From the NCBI RefSeq assembly GCF_018320785.1, contig NC_054868.1, positions 1,234,510 through 1,298,509 on the forward strand: a stretch of DNA of 64,000 nt, given 5' to 3'. The DNA comes from Cheilinus undulatus. Lineage: Eukaryota > Chordata > Actinopteri > Labriformes > Labridae. The notes under the pieces were generated by a model. It did no database searches. It saw only the letters and a program-made list of their open reading frames with translations, and had not been told where the DNA came from. Position 1 is the first letter of the stretch, and each line of letters starts with the position of its first letter. Positions 22,122 to 33,397 of this stretch are shown piece after piece. Made by a program: the position numbers and the translations under genes.

Positions 22122-22197
22122 TTAAAGATGACATCATCACAGGCAGAGTACGAAAGTTGGTGAAGCCGGGGTTGTTGGGGGCTTTTCCCTCCATTTT

Positions 22198-22906
22198 TGC
22201 CAGAGTTGTCCTTTGTTGTCAACTTTAGGAACAGTTGCCAACAAAACACAGTCAATATAAGGGAAAAAGTGTTGGTTAATATTTGTTCTTAAAATGACAG
22301 AGAGATGTTATATGCTGTTTTTTTTTGTAGCTAGTTAGCCCCAAGCTTAGAGGCTAGCAGTGACAGCTAACAGCTTTTCACCCTCATGTTGTCATAAACA
22401 TGCTTTTAATGGAAATGCTGATGCACTTTTTAGAACAGTGACTCTAAACAGTGGTGGGTAGGGGACTGAAAGTGGGTTTTAATTGTGTGCCTGGGGAGAA
22501 AATTGCGTCAAAAAGTCTTTTAACTCTTTTAAATCACGCTTACCTGGCCTGTCCTGTCTCTTTGATTTGTCATATGGTTTGTACTGCCTGACGTCCAAAT
22601 CGTGTAGTTTTTTAATGAAATAAATCTGATTGGTCGACAAATATCAGAACATCAGGTTGCAGTGTAGCATTGAGAAGTTAATGCTGGGTCCTGAGGCTCC
22701 ACTAGTTGGTGAGCACGCTCTCAGTATACTTAGAATAACACCAGATTCTGATTTTGACGGAGAGTATGCAGCACCACACTGTCCACTGATGTTATATACA
22801 AACACTGGAACATTACAGACCTCCTGCTGTGTAATTTTCCTTTTTTTCTATATTAATATATATTAAAATAATTAATAGTAATTTTGTTTCTCGTGTCTTT
22901 CTGCAG
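22198..22906 (+). other. Last part of the presumed pgap4 intron
   Basis: No gene is seen. Just right of the family flank, GTTGCCAAC-type motifs occur (about 22208-22240), which may be the outer end of the repeat containing the 48-bp array. The stretch ends with a polypyrimidine tract and the acceptor TTTCTGCAG at 22898-22906. Confidence 0.4.
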
Positions 22907-23082
22907 ACATCCAGGAGCTGAAATTCTCCCCTCTCTGTTTACAAGAAGACGTGCCAACACCCGGCTCTCCTTCCACGAAGGTATCTGTTCCCTGAGGACT
23001 CATCGGGTGTCTCCACAGGCTTTCTGAATCAGACTGCATGCGGGGAGACTCTAAATGTTTGCCTGCCCTCTCCTGAAGTGGC
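22907..23082 (+). promoter_or_regulatory. pgap4 5' leader in the coding exon, with the end of a possible uORF
   Basis: The segment follows a good acceptor (TTTCTGCAG). Read in phase with the exon at 15420-15460, it stays open (PHPGAEILPSLFTRRRANTR and onward) to a stop at 23025-23027. That leaves 55 bases to the PGAP4 ATG at 23083. A possible internal donor (CACGAAG|GTATCT at about 22979) would allow alternative splicing. If translated, the 53-codon uORF would reduce initiation at PGAP4. Confidence 0.4.
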
Positions 23083-24300
23083 ATGCTTCCTGATTCACCA
23101 ATGCCTCGATGGAGGGCCGTCATCACTCAGCACCTGCGGTGGTCCAGTCCCATCGCCCAAGCCCTAATCCTGTCCGTCATCACGTTTTGCATTGTTCTCC
23201 CTCTCTTCTGCCACCATCTGCTTTACTCGTACTTCTTCATCAAGTCCATGTACCTGGACGGCATGAGTGATGACGTCCTGCAAGAAAGCCTCCACCGAGG
23301 TCAGGACGCTCTACACTTCTGGCAGAGTACCTCCACCGCGGCAGCAGCTGTGCCCTCCAGGTTCACTGACATTGCCCAGCGCCCTGAACTGCTGGTTACC
23401 GTGGTGACAGCCAGAAGAAATGAAGGGCGTGAATTCCACTACCTGCTCCAGGTGATGCATCGGCTGAGTAGACTGCTGGGAAGCTGCGGTGAGCAGCGGT
23501 GTGCTGAGGTGTTGGTCTGCGATGTGGAGAGTGGTCCCCAGGGAAACCAGGATGCCAAGTTGCTGGAGAACCACTTCCAGGTGATCCGGCGTTCCCCTGA
23601 GGAGCAGCAGAGAAACAAGGAGCGTGTCAACACCTTCGAGAGAGAGAAGAGGGATTATGTCTTTTGTCTCCGTAAGGGATGGGAGGTGGTGAGGCCAAAA
23701 AACATGCTTGTCCTGGAGGACGATGCCTTACCAAAGCAGGACTTTTTCACTGTTGTAAAGGACTTGTTGTCCCGCCGCTTTGCCCTCCAGACTCTCTACA
23801 TAAAGCTCTATCACCCTGAGAGGCTGCAGCGCTACTGGAACCCCGAACCTTACCGCATCCTGGAGTGGGTGGGACTGGGCCTGGTAGGAGCCACGGCCCT
23901 CCTCCTCACCCTTCTTTACTGGAACCCCTGCTCTTTCTCCTTCACGCTGTCCGCCAGCCATCTTCTCTTCTTCACACTCTACTTCATGGCTGTAGCCGAG
24001 CTGCTGGGCCGCCACTACCTCCTGGAGATCCGTAGACTTTCCCCCCAGCTCTATGCGGTCTCCCCAGCCACAGAATGCTGCACGCCAGCAATGCTTTATC
24101 CTGGCAACGCCTCCCTCAGGGTGGCAGAGTACCTTGACGTCTCATTCTGCGAGAAGGGGAACGCCAAAGACATGGTTCTGTACCACATGGTGAGAACAAC
24201 GCCGGGGGAACGGTCTCACAGCGTGGAACCAAACCTCATCACCCACATCGGGGCCTACTCCTCAGTCAGGGCCAACCCGTCAAGGCCGAAACTCCTCTAA
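23083..24300 (+). CDS. pgap4: Post-GPI attachment to proteins factor 4 (GPI-glycan GalNAc transferase)
   Basis: The 405-residue frame matches vertebrate PGAP4/TMEM246 in length and layout. This Golgi enzyme adds the N-acetylgalactosamine side chain to the first mannose of GPI anchors on proteins. Visible features: a short cytosolic tail; a signal-anchor helix at about residues 25-47; a lumenal glycosyltransferase part with the acidic EDD motif in MLVLEDDALP (residues 212-214), the DXD-like metal site; KLYHPERLQ and NPEPYRILEWVG; then two further helices (about 262-280 and 288-306) splitting the catalytic fold, as known for this enzyme; then GRHYLLEIRRLSP, ECCTPAMLYP and a C-terminal VEPNLITHIG motif. 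The coding frame is in one exon, as usual for the gene. Translation could start at 23083 or at the second Met, 23101 (MPRWRAV). No break or missing key residue is visible. Identity is close to certain, though the symbol rests on recognition alone. Confidence 0.95.
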   Translation: MLPDSPMPRWRAVITQHLRWSSPIAQALILSVITFCIVLPLFCHHLLYSYFFIKSMYLDGMSDDVLQESLHRGQDALHFWQSTSTAAAAVPSRFTDIAQRPELLVTVVTARRNEGREFHYLLQVMHRLSRLLGSCGEQRCAEVLVCDVESGPQGNQDAKLLENHFQVIRRSPEEQQRNKERVNTFEREKRDYVFCLRKGWEVVRPKNMLVLEDDALPKQDFFTVVKDLLSRRFALQTLYIKLYHPERLQRYWNPEPYRILEWVGLGLVGATALLLTLLYWNPCSFSFTLSASHLLFFTLYFMAVAELLGRHYLLEIRRLSPQLYAVSPATECCTPAMLYPGNASLRVAEYLDVSFCEKGNAKDMVLYHMVRTTPGERSHSVEPNLITHIGAYSSVRANPSRPKLL

Positions 24301-24499
24301 GGACGGGACAAGATGGGGCGAACACTCAGTACGTTTACATGCAGTTAGTGCGAACAAAACTGGACTTTTAATGTCCACGTAGATGACAGTCCAACCGAAA
24401 TCTGTCAAAACAAAGTTCTCAAAGTTGGACTAGCACGCCACGATGAAATGGTTGTAGATCAGTTTATTCTAGCACCTTAGTCAGACCCAAACTGGGCTA
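24301..24499 (+). other. Probable start of the pgap4 3' UTR
   Basis: This follows the TAA stop. I found no clear AATAAA before the repeat at 24500, so the transcript end is not defined. Confidence 0.35.
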
Positions 24500-24660
24500 G
24501 GCTCTTTTTCTTTTTTTTCTTCGTTCCTTTATTTGATAGAGGACGACAGTGGATAGAGTTGGAAACTGGAGAGAGAGTGGGGAGGGCCACCGGCCGGATT
24601 TGAGCCCGGGCCGTCCACGTGCATGGGTAGCATCTTAGATCGCTAGGCCACCTCTACCCC
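24500..24660 (-). repeat. Dispersed repeat with tRNA-like B-box motif
   Basis: It contains TTTATTTGATAGAGGACGAC, GGAGAGAGAGTGGGGAGGGC and GGATTTGAGCCCGGGCC, then CGCTAGGCCACCTC. The GATTtGAgCCCGGG part resembles a tRNA T-arm / B-box. A diverged second copy (TTTATTTGAGAGAGGACAGT) lies at 45020-45115. It is probably SINE-like, but I cannot name the family. Confidence 0.45.
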
Positions 24661-24711
24661 CAATATTGGACTAGGCTTTCTGAGCATGCTCAGCAGCCTC
24701 TCATGCTGGCC

Positions 24712-24917
24712 TGTAGTGCCACATTATGTAATAACGCTGCATTTTGTAATAACCCTAACCATAGGACTTAATGTGGGCTCCAAGGTATGCCCTACCCTAC
24801 TACCTTGCCCTAACCCTAACCGCTCAGTGGCTTAGAAAATGTGGCGTTATTACATGATGGATGCAAAATGTATTATATTATTACATAATGCGGCGTTATT
24901 ACATAAGGCGGTGCTAC
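24712..24917. mobile_element. Small inverted-repeat element (MITE-like)
   Basis: The left arm has ATTATGTAATAACGC and the right arm GCGTTATTACATAA, extending to near-complementary arms of about 38 bp (TGTAGTGCC against GGTGCTACA at the tips). The centre holds the short run CCCTAACCCTAACC (about 24806-24820), which is not a telomere array. No coding capacity. Confidence 0.65.
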
Positions 24918-26634
24918 ATGGCCTTTGACCCAGAAGTCAACAAGCTGAGGTGGCGTAGTCACCTTCCTACGCTTTCACCATAGGTCAGAGGGAAAGCATG
25001 GAACAAATTTTCACCAACAGCTCACAGTGTGTGTTTATGTTGTTCTGCAGTTAGCCAGTTAGCTTCTTGTTAACTTGCTAGCATTGCTAGCAGGGCATAG
25101 CTCAACTTCCTGTAAACGTACTGACTGTGGTGTTGGACAGATCTCAGAGGAACTTTTTACCAACAAACCCCATAAACCGGTCTCAGGGAGCTGTTTTCAG
25201 CTCCTGATGAAATGTTGGGAAAATACCACCAGAGCTTCAGATAGTTTTATTCCTCTCTGCTGTTGGTGTGAATCTACTGCCCGCCGTCATGGACCTTTAA
25301 AAATCAGATGCTGGAAGTTTCCGTAGTGATCATCATTCCCTTAAAAAACAGTGCTGATGGACTCTGAGAACATAAAGATTATTTTTAACATGGCCTGAGG
25401 TTCAGATGAAAACGGTGAGTTTAATAACGGATGTGTTCACTGTTTGCACTCCAAGAACTGGAGATCGACACCGCGTCCTAGCAGCATACGAGCATCCGAA
25501 CTGCATCTATAAATATTCAGTTATCAGCTCAGTGGATTTTAAGTTCCCCTTGTAAAAGAAATGACATCTAGGGCTTTTATTTTGAAGGTGGAGAAACTGA
25601 AGTGTCTGACGAGCCTTTGATGGCAGTCAGCCAAACACTTTGTCCTCCGTGTTTACACGAGTTAGAGCACAACATTTCATTAAACACTAAAAACAAGCAT
25701 ACGAGCTCTGTGAGTGAGGAGAGGGAAAGGAAATCAAGGAAGTATTGCTGTCAGGTTCTCCTGGTACCTTGTCATCTCCCTCTTTGCCTGTTCTTTGTCG
25801 ATGTAAATGCAATACACAGAGAAGAACACAGAAATCAGACAGAAAATGAGGAAAAATGCGTCATGTTGCGTTCCTAGCAGGGGGTCAGGACTCTTCAGTA
25901 ATCTTTGGGTTAGAATCGGTGTTATTACGCTGATTTTCTCTCTGATGCGTGCTCACATGTTTAAGATTCTGAAGCGTTTGGTGTTTTTAACCTGGGCTTT
26001 ACTTTCTCATAGTTTGAGGTCTAAAGGACTTTTTCATGTCAACATTTGGGCTAAAACAGACGGTGATGTTTGCAAATCCTGCAGGCCTTATCTTGAGTCA
26101 GTGGAAATAAACAGGAAATGTTGATGAATGCTCTCTGCCTGCGAGGATCACATTCCAGCCATGCTGACAGTTCTCATGTTTGTTCCACTGAATCTTAGGT
26201 ATAAAAATACGGCCCAGGTTTGAAAACAAACACACGTCTGTCCTAAAGTTGTGGCTGTAAAACAGTGAACACATCTTTAACAAACCAGAGGAGGAGGAAA
26301 TCAATAACTGATCACAGAGCTGCTGCAGAGTCAGGACGGTGTCCTTCACGATGAAAGAGGGATCTGTCGTTTACAGCCGGGCCGTTTAAGAACAGTTTTA
26401 TTCAATTTGATGAAATCAGGAAACGTAGACGTAGAGAGGAGTCATGACTCCACAGTCTGTGTTAGACTAGAGACAGTTTACACTCCTGCACCGTGGTTTC
26501 ACATCAGGCATTAAAGGAACAGTCCGACATTTTAGGAACTAGAGTCGTCACAATGCCAGAATTTAACATTTTGGTGTTATTCCACAAATCACATTGTTTT
26601 CGGGGTCATTTTTAAATCACCAGTAATTCTAGAT
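24918..26634. other. Non-coding, no gene recognised
   Basis: Several frames of 65-105 codons occur (for example 25075-25326, 25602-25877 and 25807-26124), but none has recognisable domains or matched splice sites. Their composition is no different from the surrounding sequence. Confidence 0.4.
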
Positions 26635-27253
26635 CAGTGTTACTTAACCCTGCTCAACCGAAGAGCCAAACTGTTGAAAAATACCCTTGCAGGAGCCTCA
26701 ATCTAAGTGGTGAAAAGGGGCAAAACACCTTAAGCAGCATTAAAAGTAAATTCAAGGTGGTAAAAATGTATGAAAAGGGGCAAAAATTGGGAGAAAAAGT
26801 GGAAGAAGGGTCAGAAAGTGGCAAAAATGGGTGAGAAGTGACAAAAATAGGAGTTACAGGTGACAAAAACGGTACAAAAGTGGCAAAAATGTGGCAAAAA
26901 ATGGTGGAAATTGACTAAAATGTGCAAAAGGCAGTCAAGAGTGGCAAAAATGGGAAAAAATGAGTGCTAAATAATGGCAAAAGGTGGCTTAAATGGGCGA
27001 AAAGTTGCAAAAATTGTAAAAAAGGAAAACATTGGATAACGGTGTCAAAAATTGAATAAAAGTCGCAAAAAAAGTGGCAAAAGGGGCCAAAATTAAATAG
27101 GAAACAAGTAGTATTTAATGGGAAAAGGTAGCTCTAATGGGTGAAAAAGGGCAAAAAAGCTTCCCTTTAAGGTTTTTGGGGGAATAAAATTTAAAATGAA
27201 GACATCAGAGAGCCATAAACAATCACAAAAGAGCCACACGTTGAGTATCACTG
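26635..27253. mobile_element. hAT-type non-autonomous element filled with GGCAAAAA repeats
   Basis: The ends are CAGTGTTACTTAACC and, on the other strand, CAGTGATACTCAACG. The 8-bp duplication TTCTAGAT flanks it at 26627-26634 and 27254-27261. Subterminal AGAGCCA motifs are present on both sides. The interior is a degenerate series of GGCAAAAATG, GGTGAAAAG and GTGGCAAAAA words with no fixed period. The frame at 26637-26834 is an artefact of this filler. Confidence 0.82.
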
Positions 27254-27261
27254 TTCTAGAT

Positions 27262-28428
27262 TAACGTGCACCTTATCTGCACACAGCAGCCAAAAAGGAT
27301 TGATGAGAACCAGAACGACATCACTTCCTGCCATGAGGTATTAAGCAGATGAGCTAGAATGGTGTTAGCTTTCTCAGCGCCGCTCAGGCTGCAGATATTA
27401 TTCTGGTTCACATCTAAACGTCGTGTTTAAATGCCTGTATTTGATCATAGCTTTAGCTAAAGATGACAAACGTTCCTGAAGAGTCGGACCGTCCGTGTGA
27501 ACACGCGTCTCACAGACCGCCTCACTGATGTGCCTTTAACGCTTTCTAAGATAATACAGCCTGTTTCCGTTCTTTAAAGTCCTTGCTTCCCCTTGCGTCC
27601 CCTTACTTCAGTCTTTATGCTAAGCTAAATAGCTGCTAGCTTTAGTTTCAGGTGAGATCAGGGCGTAGGGTCGATTTCACTACAGCGTTAAAGACTAGCG
27701 CTGAAACCTGCTGTTACTAATGTTGGAGTCACAACATCACTGCAGATCAGCACTCTCTGTTTTTATTGATTATTTAATCAGAATTACTGTTAATAGTTAA
27801 CCACTATTTAACATCCACGTATCAGAGCCATTAAAAAAAAACCTAGAATATCTGGATTAAAGATGCAAACTTTACAGGAATAAAGTTGTAGTGTGACACT
27901 AGAGAAGACAGTCGAAATATTTCAGGATTGAAGCTGGAGAAAAAATAATGTAAAATAAATAAAGCCTTTTATAAACCAGATTAAAGTCAGCATGAAACAA
28001 GATTGAAGTCAAACTAATGTCAAGGTTGGAGTTCAAAATGTAGCAAAAAAAAAAAAAGTTCAACTATTCAGGATTAATGTTGATATTTTAAATGAATAAA
28101 GGTCTGAATATACAAGATTAAAGCTGTAAATGATCAGGAATAAAGGCATAGATTTAAAAATAGTAAATTCTTAAAATTCATCTTTCACATTGGCAAGTTT
28201 AAAGTTAAAATTTGATGAGATGAAATTAGTAGAATTAATATACTGTAGTTGAAAATTTTACAAGAATAAACGCAGAAATGTACAAGATTAATGTTGTAAA
28301 TCAACTTAAAACTATTTTTGACACATTTAAAGTGAAAATGTAAAGATTAAAACATTTAAATGAATATATGATAAAGATCAAACTCATATTTACATGAGCA
28401 AACTCTGAAATTTACTAGAAAGTCTAAA
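27262..28428. other. Non-coding, no gene recognised
   Basis: The first part (27280-27760) is of average composition. The rest is AT-rich with scattered GATTAAAG and AATAAAG words. No exon, RNA or element end is seen. Confidence 0.4.
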
Positions 28429-29452
28429 GCAGGGGTGTGAAACTCAATCACAGCAGGGGCCGGACTCTGGAATCAGGTCTAACCTGGGGGCCCAACAGGG
28501 TCAACATTTAACCAGAAACTGGCAACTTTATTTTCAACAGTAATAAAATATGGAAAAACAGCACTGCTGATAAATCATTTGGAAATTTAAAAAAGTAAAA
28601 ATGATAAATTTAAAGGTTCAAATCTAAGATAAAAAATCCAACTTATTAGTTCAAAAGATCAGAACACGATATTAAAAAGAGAAAAATAATGTTTTTAAAG
28701 AGCAAATATACGAGGAGAAAGTTGAAATCATATGTTTGAAAGGTCAAAATGTGAGATCAAATTTGAAATGATCAGTTAAAAAGTCAAAGTATGACTTAAA
28801 ATTTTAAATTGTGAGTCTGATAGTTCAAAATATGGAATTAAAAAGCCAAAAATTAGGAGCTGGAACTGTCAAAATATGAGCTAGAATTCAAAATAATGAC
28901 TTAAAAAGCATCTCTACTCTGATTAGTTTAATGTTTGTTTTTCTGTACATGGTCCCTGACAAATAAAAGTAAATAAATAAATAAATAAATAAAAATAAAA
29001 GTTAAAAATATGACTTAAATTTAAAATTGGGAGTCTAACAGGTCAGAATATGAGAAAGAAATGGAAATTATAAGTTTAAAAGTCAAAATATGGGATTAAA
29101 AACCAAAGTAATGAGTTGAAAAGGTCAAAATATGACTTAAAATTTAAAATTGGGAATTTAAAAGATAAAAATGTGACTTATTAAGTCCAAATTCTGAGTT
29201 AAAAATGTCAAAGTATAAAATGAAAAGTCAAAACCATAAGTTTGAGTCGTAATCTTCAGATGCAAAATTGAAAAAATGAAATAAAAACACAAATTAATTT
29301 CTTTCCTCACATTCTAGACTTTTTATGAAATCCTTCTTACTCTTTACTTTTTCAGATTTTTATGGCTCAACAAGGATATTTAAAATAATCAAGTTTACAT
29401 TTTTATACTGGAGGAAATCTGCAGACCTCATACTGGTGGACCAGTTAGAATA
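28429..29452. mobile_element. hAT-like dispersed element (CAGGGGTGTGAAACTC type), degenerate interior
   Basis: The left end reads CAGGGGTGTGAAACTCAATC, then GGGGCCGGACTCTGG, a widespread fish hAT-type terminus. The interior (28660-29240) is a degenerate series of AAAAGTCAAAATATGA-like words. The right end near 29430-29452 (GGTGGACCAGTTAGAATAC) matches the usual subterminal part, but the final bases are missing, so the element seems truncated. A fragment of the same left end is at 32790-32825. A short AAAT run is at about 28970-28995. Confidence 0.5.
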
Positions 29453-30049
29453 CAAATGGAAATAAACATAAATGTACAAGATCAGTCTAGTAAAATGACT
29501 AAGTGTGGAATCCTGATCTAACAGGATTTAAATGAGTTAGTCATGATTCGGATTTGGTGAAGATTCCGAAGAGCAGAATTTCTCTTTAAAAAAGCCGAGT
29601 ACATCGTCATGACGCTCCTTAGAAAATAAAAAATAAAACTGCTGATAGAGAAAGGACAGAGCTGAGTCAGAGTGAATTTTAATGCTGGAACATTTTTCTT
29701 TCCTGCTGTTCATCATCAGAAATCTTTATTTATAACCAAGAGTCATATTTATTTAAAGAATCAGAGAAATGATGATTATGAAAAAACAAAGATAAATGCT
29801 GTTATTCTTTAAAATTGAGTTTTTGACCGCAGATAAAGATATTTATATTTTCTCCTTACTTACATCAGGTTTATCTGCGGTCTTATCAACATTAAAGTCA
29901 TATTTTAAAGAGATTTGCTTGCGTTTTGCTGTGGTTTGATTTGGCTCTAATATCCGCCATCTTTGTTTTTGTTCACTGCCAGGCTTTCTTCATCCATCAA
30001 TAAAAGCTTTTAAATGAAACTGAGTGAAGTTTGACGCATTTTCCCTTTA
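29453..30049. other. Non-coding, no gene recognised
   Basis: AT-rich sequence without exon-like frames, RNA genes or element ends that I can identify. Confidence 0.4.
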
Positions 30050-30283
30050 GGCTGGTTTCACATTAGGGACCCGTATCCTGGATCAGAGCACACTTGACCC
30101 CTGAGTCCAGTCCATGTAGTCAGTGTGAACACGAGGATACCGTACCAGCGCCTCAAGCACGGTCCATCGGACTCGGGTACGGTACGAGGGAGATGTTAGT
30201 GCAACCGTGCTGGAGTACGGCGAGGTAGAGTCGACTAAACGTCTCCTGTCTGCTCAGAAACCGTGATATCTGAGCACAGGTCG

Positions 30284-30320
<37 letters not shown>

Positions 30321-30368
30321 CACGCTTGGGCACGGTATAAAACACTAGTCCCTAATGTGAAAACGCCT
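30050..30368. mobile_element. MITE with inverted termini and internal GT microsatellite
   Basis: The left end GGCTGGTTTCACATTAGGGA faces the right end, which on the other strand reads GGCGTTTTCACATTAGGGA. Inside is a GT run at about 30286-30316. At 319 bp with no coding frame it fits a MITE. The superfamily cannot be decided, as no clear target duplication was found. Confidence 0.7.
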
Positions 30369-31091
30369 TTTTTTGTTTTTGATGAATTTTCATTGTAAAG
30401 AGTTCATCAGACATGGCCGCTGTGTTGGTTTGATCTAAAGCTCTCATATTTTCTTCTGTCGCAGCAGCATGAACAGTCCGTCACAACTTTATTTTGTTTG
30501 GATTGAAATCTTGTGACACTGTGACACTTTCACTGTTTTCTACCTTTAAGACAGAATAAAGCTGAATGTTTGGAGTCACCTCAGTTCATCTTGAGTTTTT
30601 ATTTCAGCTCTGATGTCTGGAAGTCAAACAGGAAGTCAGAAATTTCTCATGTAAGGGAAAAATCCCTCATGGTAAAAGCCTGACATGGCAGCCTTTATTT
30701 AGTAAGCGTAAGCAATGACGTTCCTTAGTTTTATTTCTACGTTACTGACAGGAGATGAACAGTCATCAGAAATGATCAGTGAGACAGCGGTGAGTGTTTC
30801 TGACTGAATGAGGTATCAAAAGTCTTCATATTTCCACCCATAAACCCATGAGTATGTTTTTAAATGACCACGGTAATATCCAGTGGGACTGCACCTTTAA
30901 CTCTAATGACAAACAGCTACAGCACTCTGGTTGGTAGTCACATCAGCCACACTAACCATGAGTAGCTGCTGTCCTTTAAAACAGAAGAGTTATTTTAAGT
31001 AATGCGTCATTGGTTTCCATAGCACAGACACAACAGTCTCTTCTTATGTTGACGGTGTAAATAGATGCCAACTTTCACCTATTTGGCCTGA
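30369..31091. other. Non-coding, no gene recognised
   Basis: No element ends or exon signals were recognised. It leads into the family flank at 31092. Confidence 0.4.
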
Positions 31092-31704
31092 AAATGGAGG
31101 GAAAAAGCCGGCAGCAACCCCAGCTTCACCAACATTCCAATCTTGCCTTTGGAGTATAAAACATTCCTTCCTCTGCATTTGAACATGATGAAATTCTTCA
31201 GAGCTTATTTAACATTCCATCCTTTTTGAGGATGATGACAATATTTAAGGCTTTATAAACCTTCCTTCCTCTGCCTTTTAAGATGATGTCATCCTTTAAT
31301 GCTTATAGATCATTCCTTCCTCTGCCTTTTAAGATGATGTCATCCTTTAATGTTTATAGATCATTCCTTCCTCTGCCTTTTAAGATGATGTCATCCTTTA
31401 ATGTTTATAGATCATTCCTTCCTCTGCCTTTTAAGATGATGTCATCCTTTAATGTTTATAGATCATTCCTTCCTCTGCCTTTTAAGATGATGTCATCCTT
31501 TAATGTTTATAGATCATTCCTTCCTCTGCCTTTTAAGATGATGTCATCCTTTAATGTTTAAAGATCATTCCTTCCTCTGCCTTTTAAGATGAATTCATCC
31601 TTTAATCCTTATAAAACATTCCATCCTTGTCTTTGGCATGCAGGCCAGTAAAGGCCCTGTCCTTTTTCTCTGTGAAGCCAGGCTGTTGTAACTCATGGAG
31701 AATG
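31092..31704 (+). repeat. Minisatellite-bearing repeat: flanks plus 51-bp array, about seven copies
   Basis: The left flank at 31092-31134 is the shared AAAATGGAGGGAAAAAGCC...CACCAACA. Two or three irregular cores follow. Then the array (31261-31622) has units of GATGATGTCATCCTTTAATG followed by TTTATAGATCATTCCTTCCT and CTGCCTTTTAA. It ends with a core typical of the other arrays (AAAACATTCCATCCTTGTC) and the right flank GTGAAGCCAGGCTGTTGTAA (31672-31704), which matches 11024-11056 at 30 of 33 positions. The unit length of 51 keeps the plus-strand frame at 31283-31561 open; it is not a gene. Confidence 0.88.
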
Positions 31705-33397
31705 CGTCTCGGCAGCATGTTGCTGAAACAATCAAGACGGCCAAACAGAACCTAACATTCTGACCCCTGGAATGTTCTGTGCGTTTCTGAACATTCCGTA
31801 ACTTTCCCGGTCTTTCTTCATAACTCTCAGTGAGCGTGTTGCAGGAAACTCAGTTCTTTGGTGCCCTGAGGGCAGTGATTTCTGCAGACAGGTCCTAAAA
31901 ATCACGTTAACAGTCTCAGTATTGATTTATGGGCTCACAGATAAGGAGACAGAGAAAGTATTCACGTCTGCAGTTTAACACGTCTAGTCAAGTTTGTTTT
32001 TTATTGATCAGGATTGATTAACCATGTCTGAGATCATTTAATGAGTATAAAGTTTTATTATGAGTAAAGATGGGATCAAACTTCATTGATCCCTGGTTTA
32101 AAACAGCAGAAAGAGCTCAGGCTGTACCAGCTGATGGACATATGAATGCTTCAGTTATTATTGTGAAGCTGCTCCTGATAAATAAATATTCTTATCATTT
32201 GTATTTTTCTATCACGGTCCAACATTTATTTTCTAAGCAGCAGCTTAGAGCCAGATAAGGTGACAAACAAAAACACCGGGATGAAAGTTCGCGCCTGCTG
32301 CTCCTAATAAAACTGTAAAAGCTGAACTTTGTCCACATCTACCTGTTCAGACTGGAGTCTGTGATTTTAGTTTTTAGAGAGCTGACATCACGCTGAGAGG
32401 ATCTCTGTCCAAGCAGACGCCACGAAGACATCCGTGAGCTGGAACGAGGAGTTTTCATGGGAATAGACGAAGTAAGTGGAACTCTGCTGGATCTTTGTTT
32501 ATGAAGGTTTAAGAGGAAGCAGGAAAATAGAAACTGATGAGTTCAGTTTTAGAGTTCAGTGATGGGAAGGTTTAAATCTTATCCATCTCTGAATCAAACA
32601 TCCTCATTCATTAGTACTTCACTGAGGTCCTCTCTCTGTCGAGCCGTGTCCCGTTAGTCTGGCTTCATTAATAATGAGAGGATTTTATGAACTAGAGGAA
32701 AGAAACAAAGGAGCTGGCTTTATTCAGTTTACAGACCTGGTTTTAGTCCTGTAGGGAAGTATGGGGCTCTGCTTCATCTGTTGTAGACCAGGGGTGTCAA
32801 ACTCAAGGCCTGGGGACCAAACCCGTTTTTTTGTATAAGTTAAAGTGCATTAAAGTTATTTTACTGATTTTAAAACTGTTTTCTAACTTTAACCTCAGCT
32901 GAAATTTACCCACAGCGGGGGTTTTTCTACTGCTGCAGCAGCAGGTCAGGTCACGTGCTCTCACTTCCTCTCAGCTTCCTTTATCTGCAGCATCAACTAT
33001 TCATGATCCATGACCAGAACAGGATCAGTCACCAACACGGATCAGAGGAGAGTCCAGCTGCAGGCTGAAGCAGTCTAACAGGCCCAGGTAAGAAATATTC
33101 AGTCCAGTATAAAATATTCAGTCACTTTTTCCTCTCTGTGGTGAAAGTGAAAGTAAAAACAGCGGCTCTTTACAGGAACTCCGTTGTTTACAAGAACCAG
33201 AGTGAAAGGGTTTGAACGTGTCTGCAGGTTTTAAAGAGCAGAACACTTTCAGGAAGAGAGTTTATCTTTAAATCTTCTTTATCCTGATTACAGTCATGCA
33301 CTCACCTCCTCCATGCCTTAAATCTCTCCTTCCTCTGTCTGAAGTAGTATTGTGTAGGATTGAGTTGGTTGGCCTTCATTGGCCTCTTGTAGACTAA
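31705..33397. other. Non-coding, with weak candidate leader exons for the NLR gene
   Basis: No protein-coding exon is recognised. Two exon-like borders occur. One is a donor GACGAA|GTAAGTGG near 32471, preceded by a short ATG frame. The other is a segment from about 32991 (after TTTATCTGCAG) to 33087 (CCCAG|GTAAGA). Either could be a non-coding leader exon of the NLR gene that begins at 41473, but nothing in the sequence proves it. A fragment of a CAGGGGTGTCAAACTC-type hAT end lies near 32790. Confidence 0.3.

Noticed and set aside
24800..24822. CCCTAACCCTAACC resembling telomere repeat
   Set aside because: Two units only, in the middle of a MITE-like element; not an interstitial telomere array.
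31283..31561. 92-codon repetitive frame on the plus strand
   Set aside because: Artefact of the 51-bp minisatellite.
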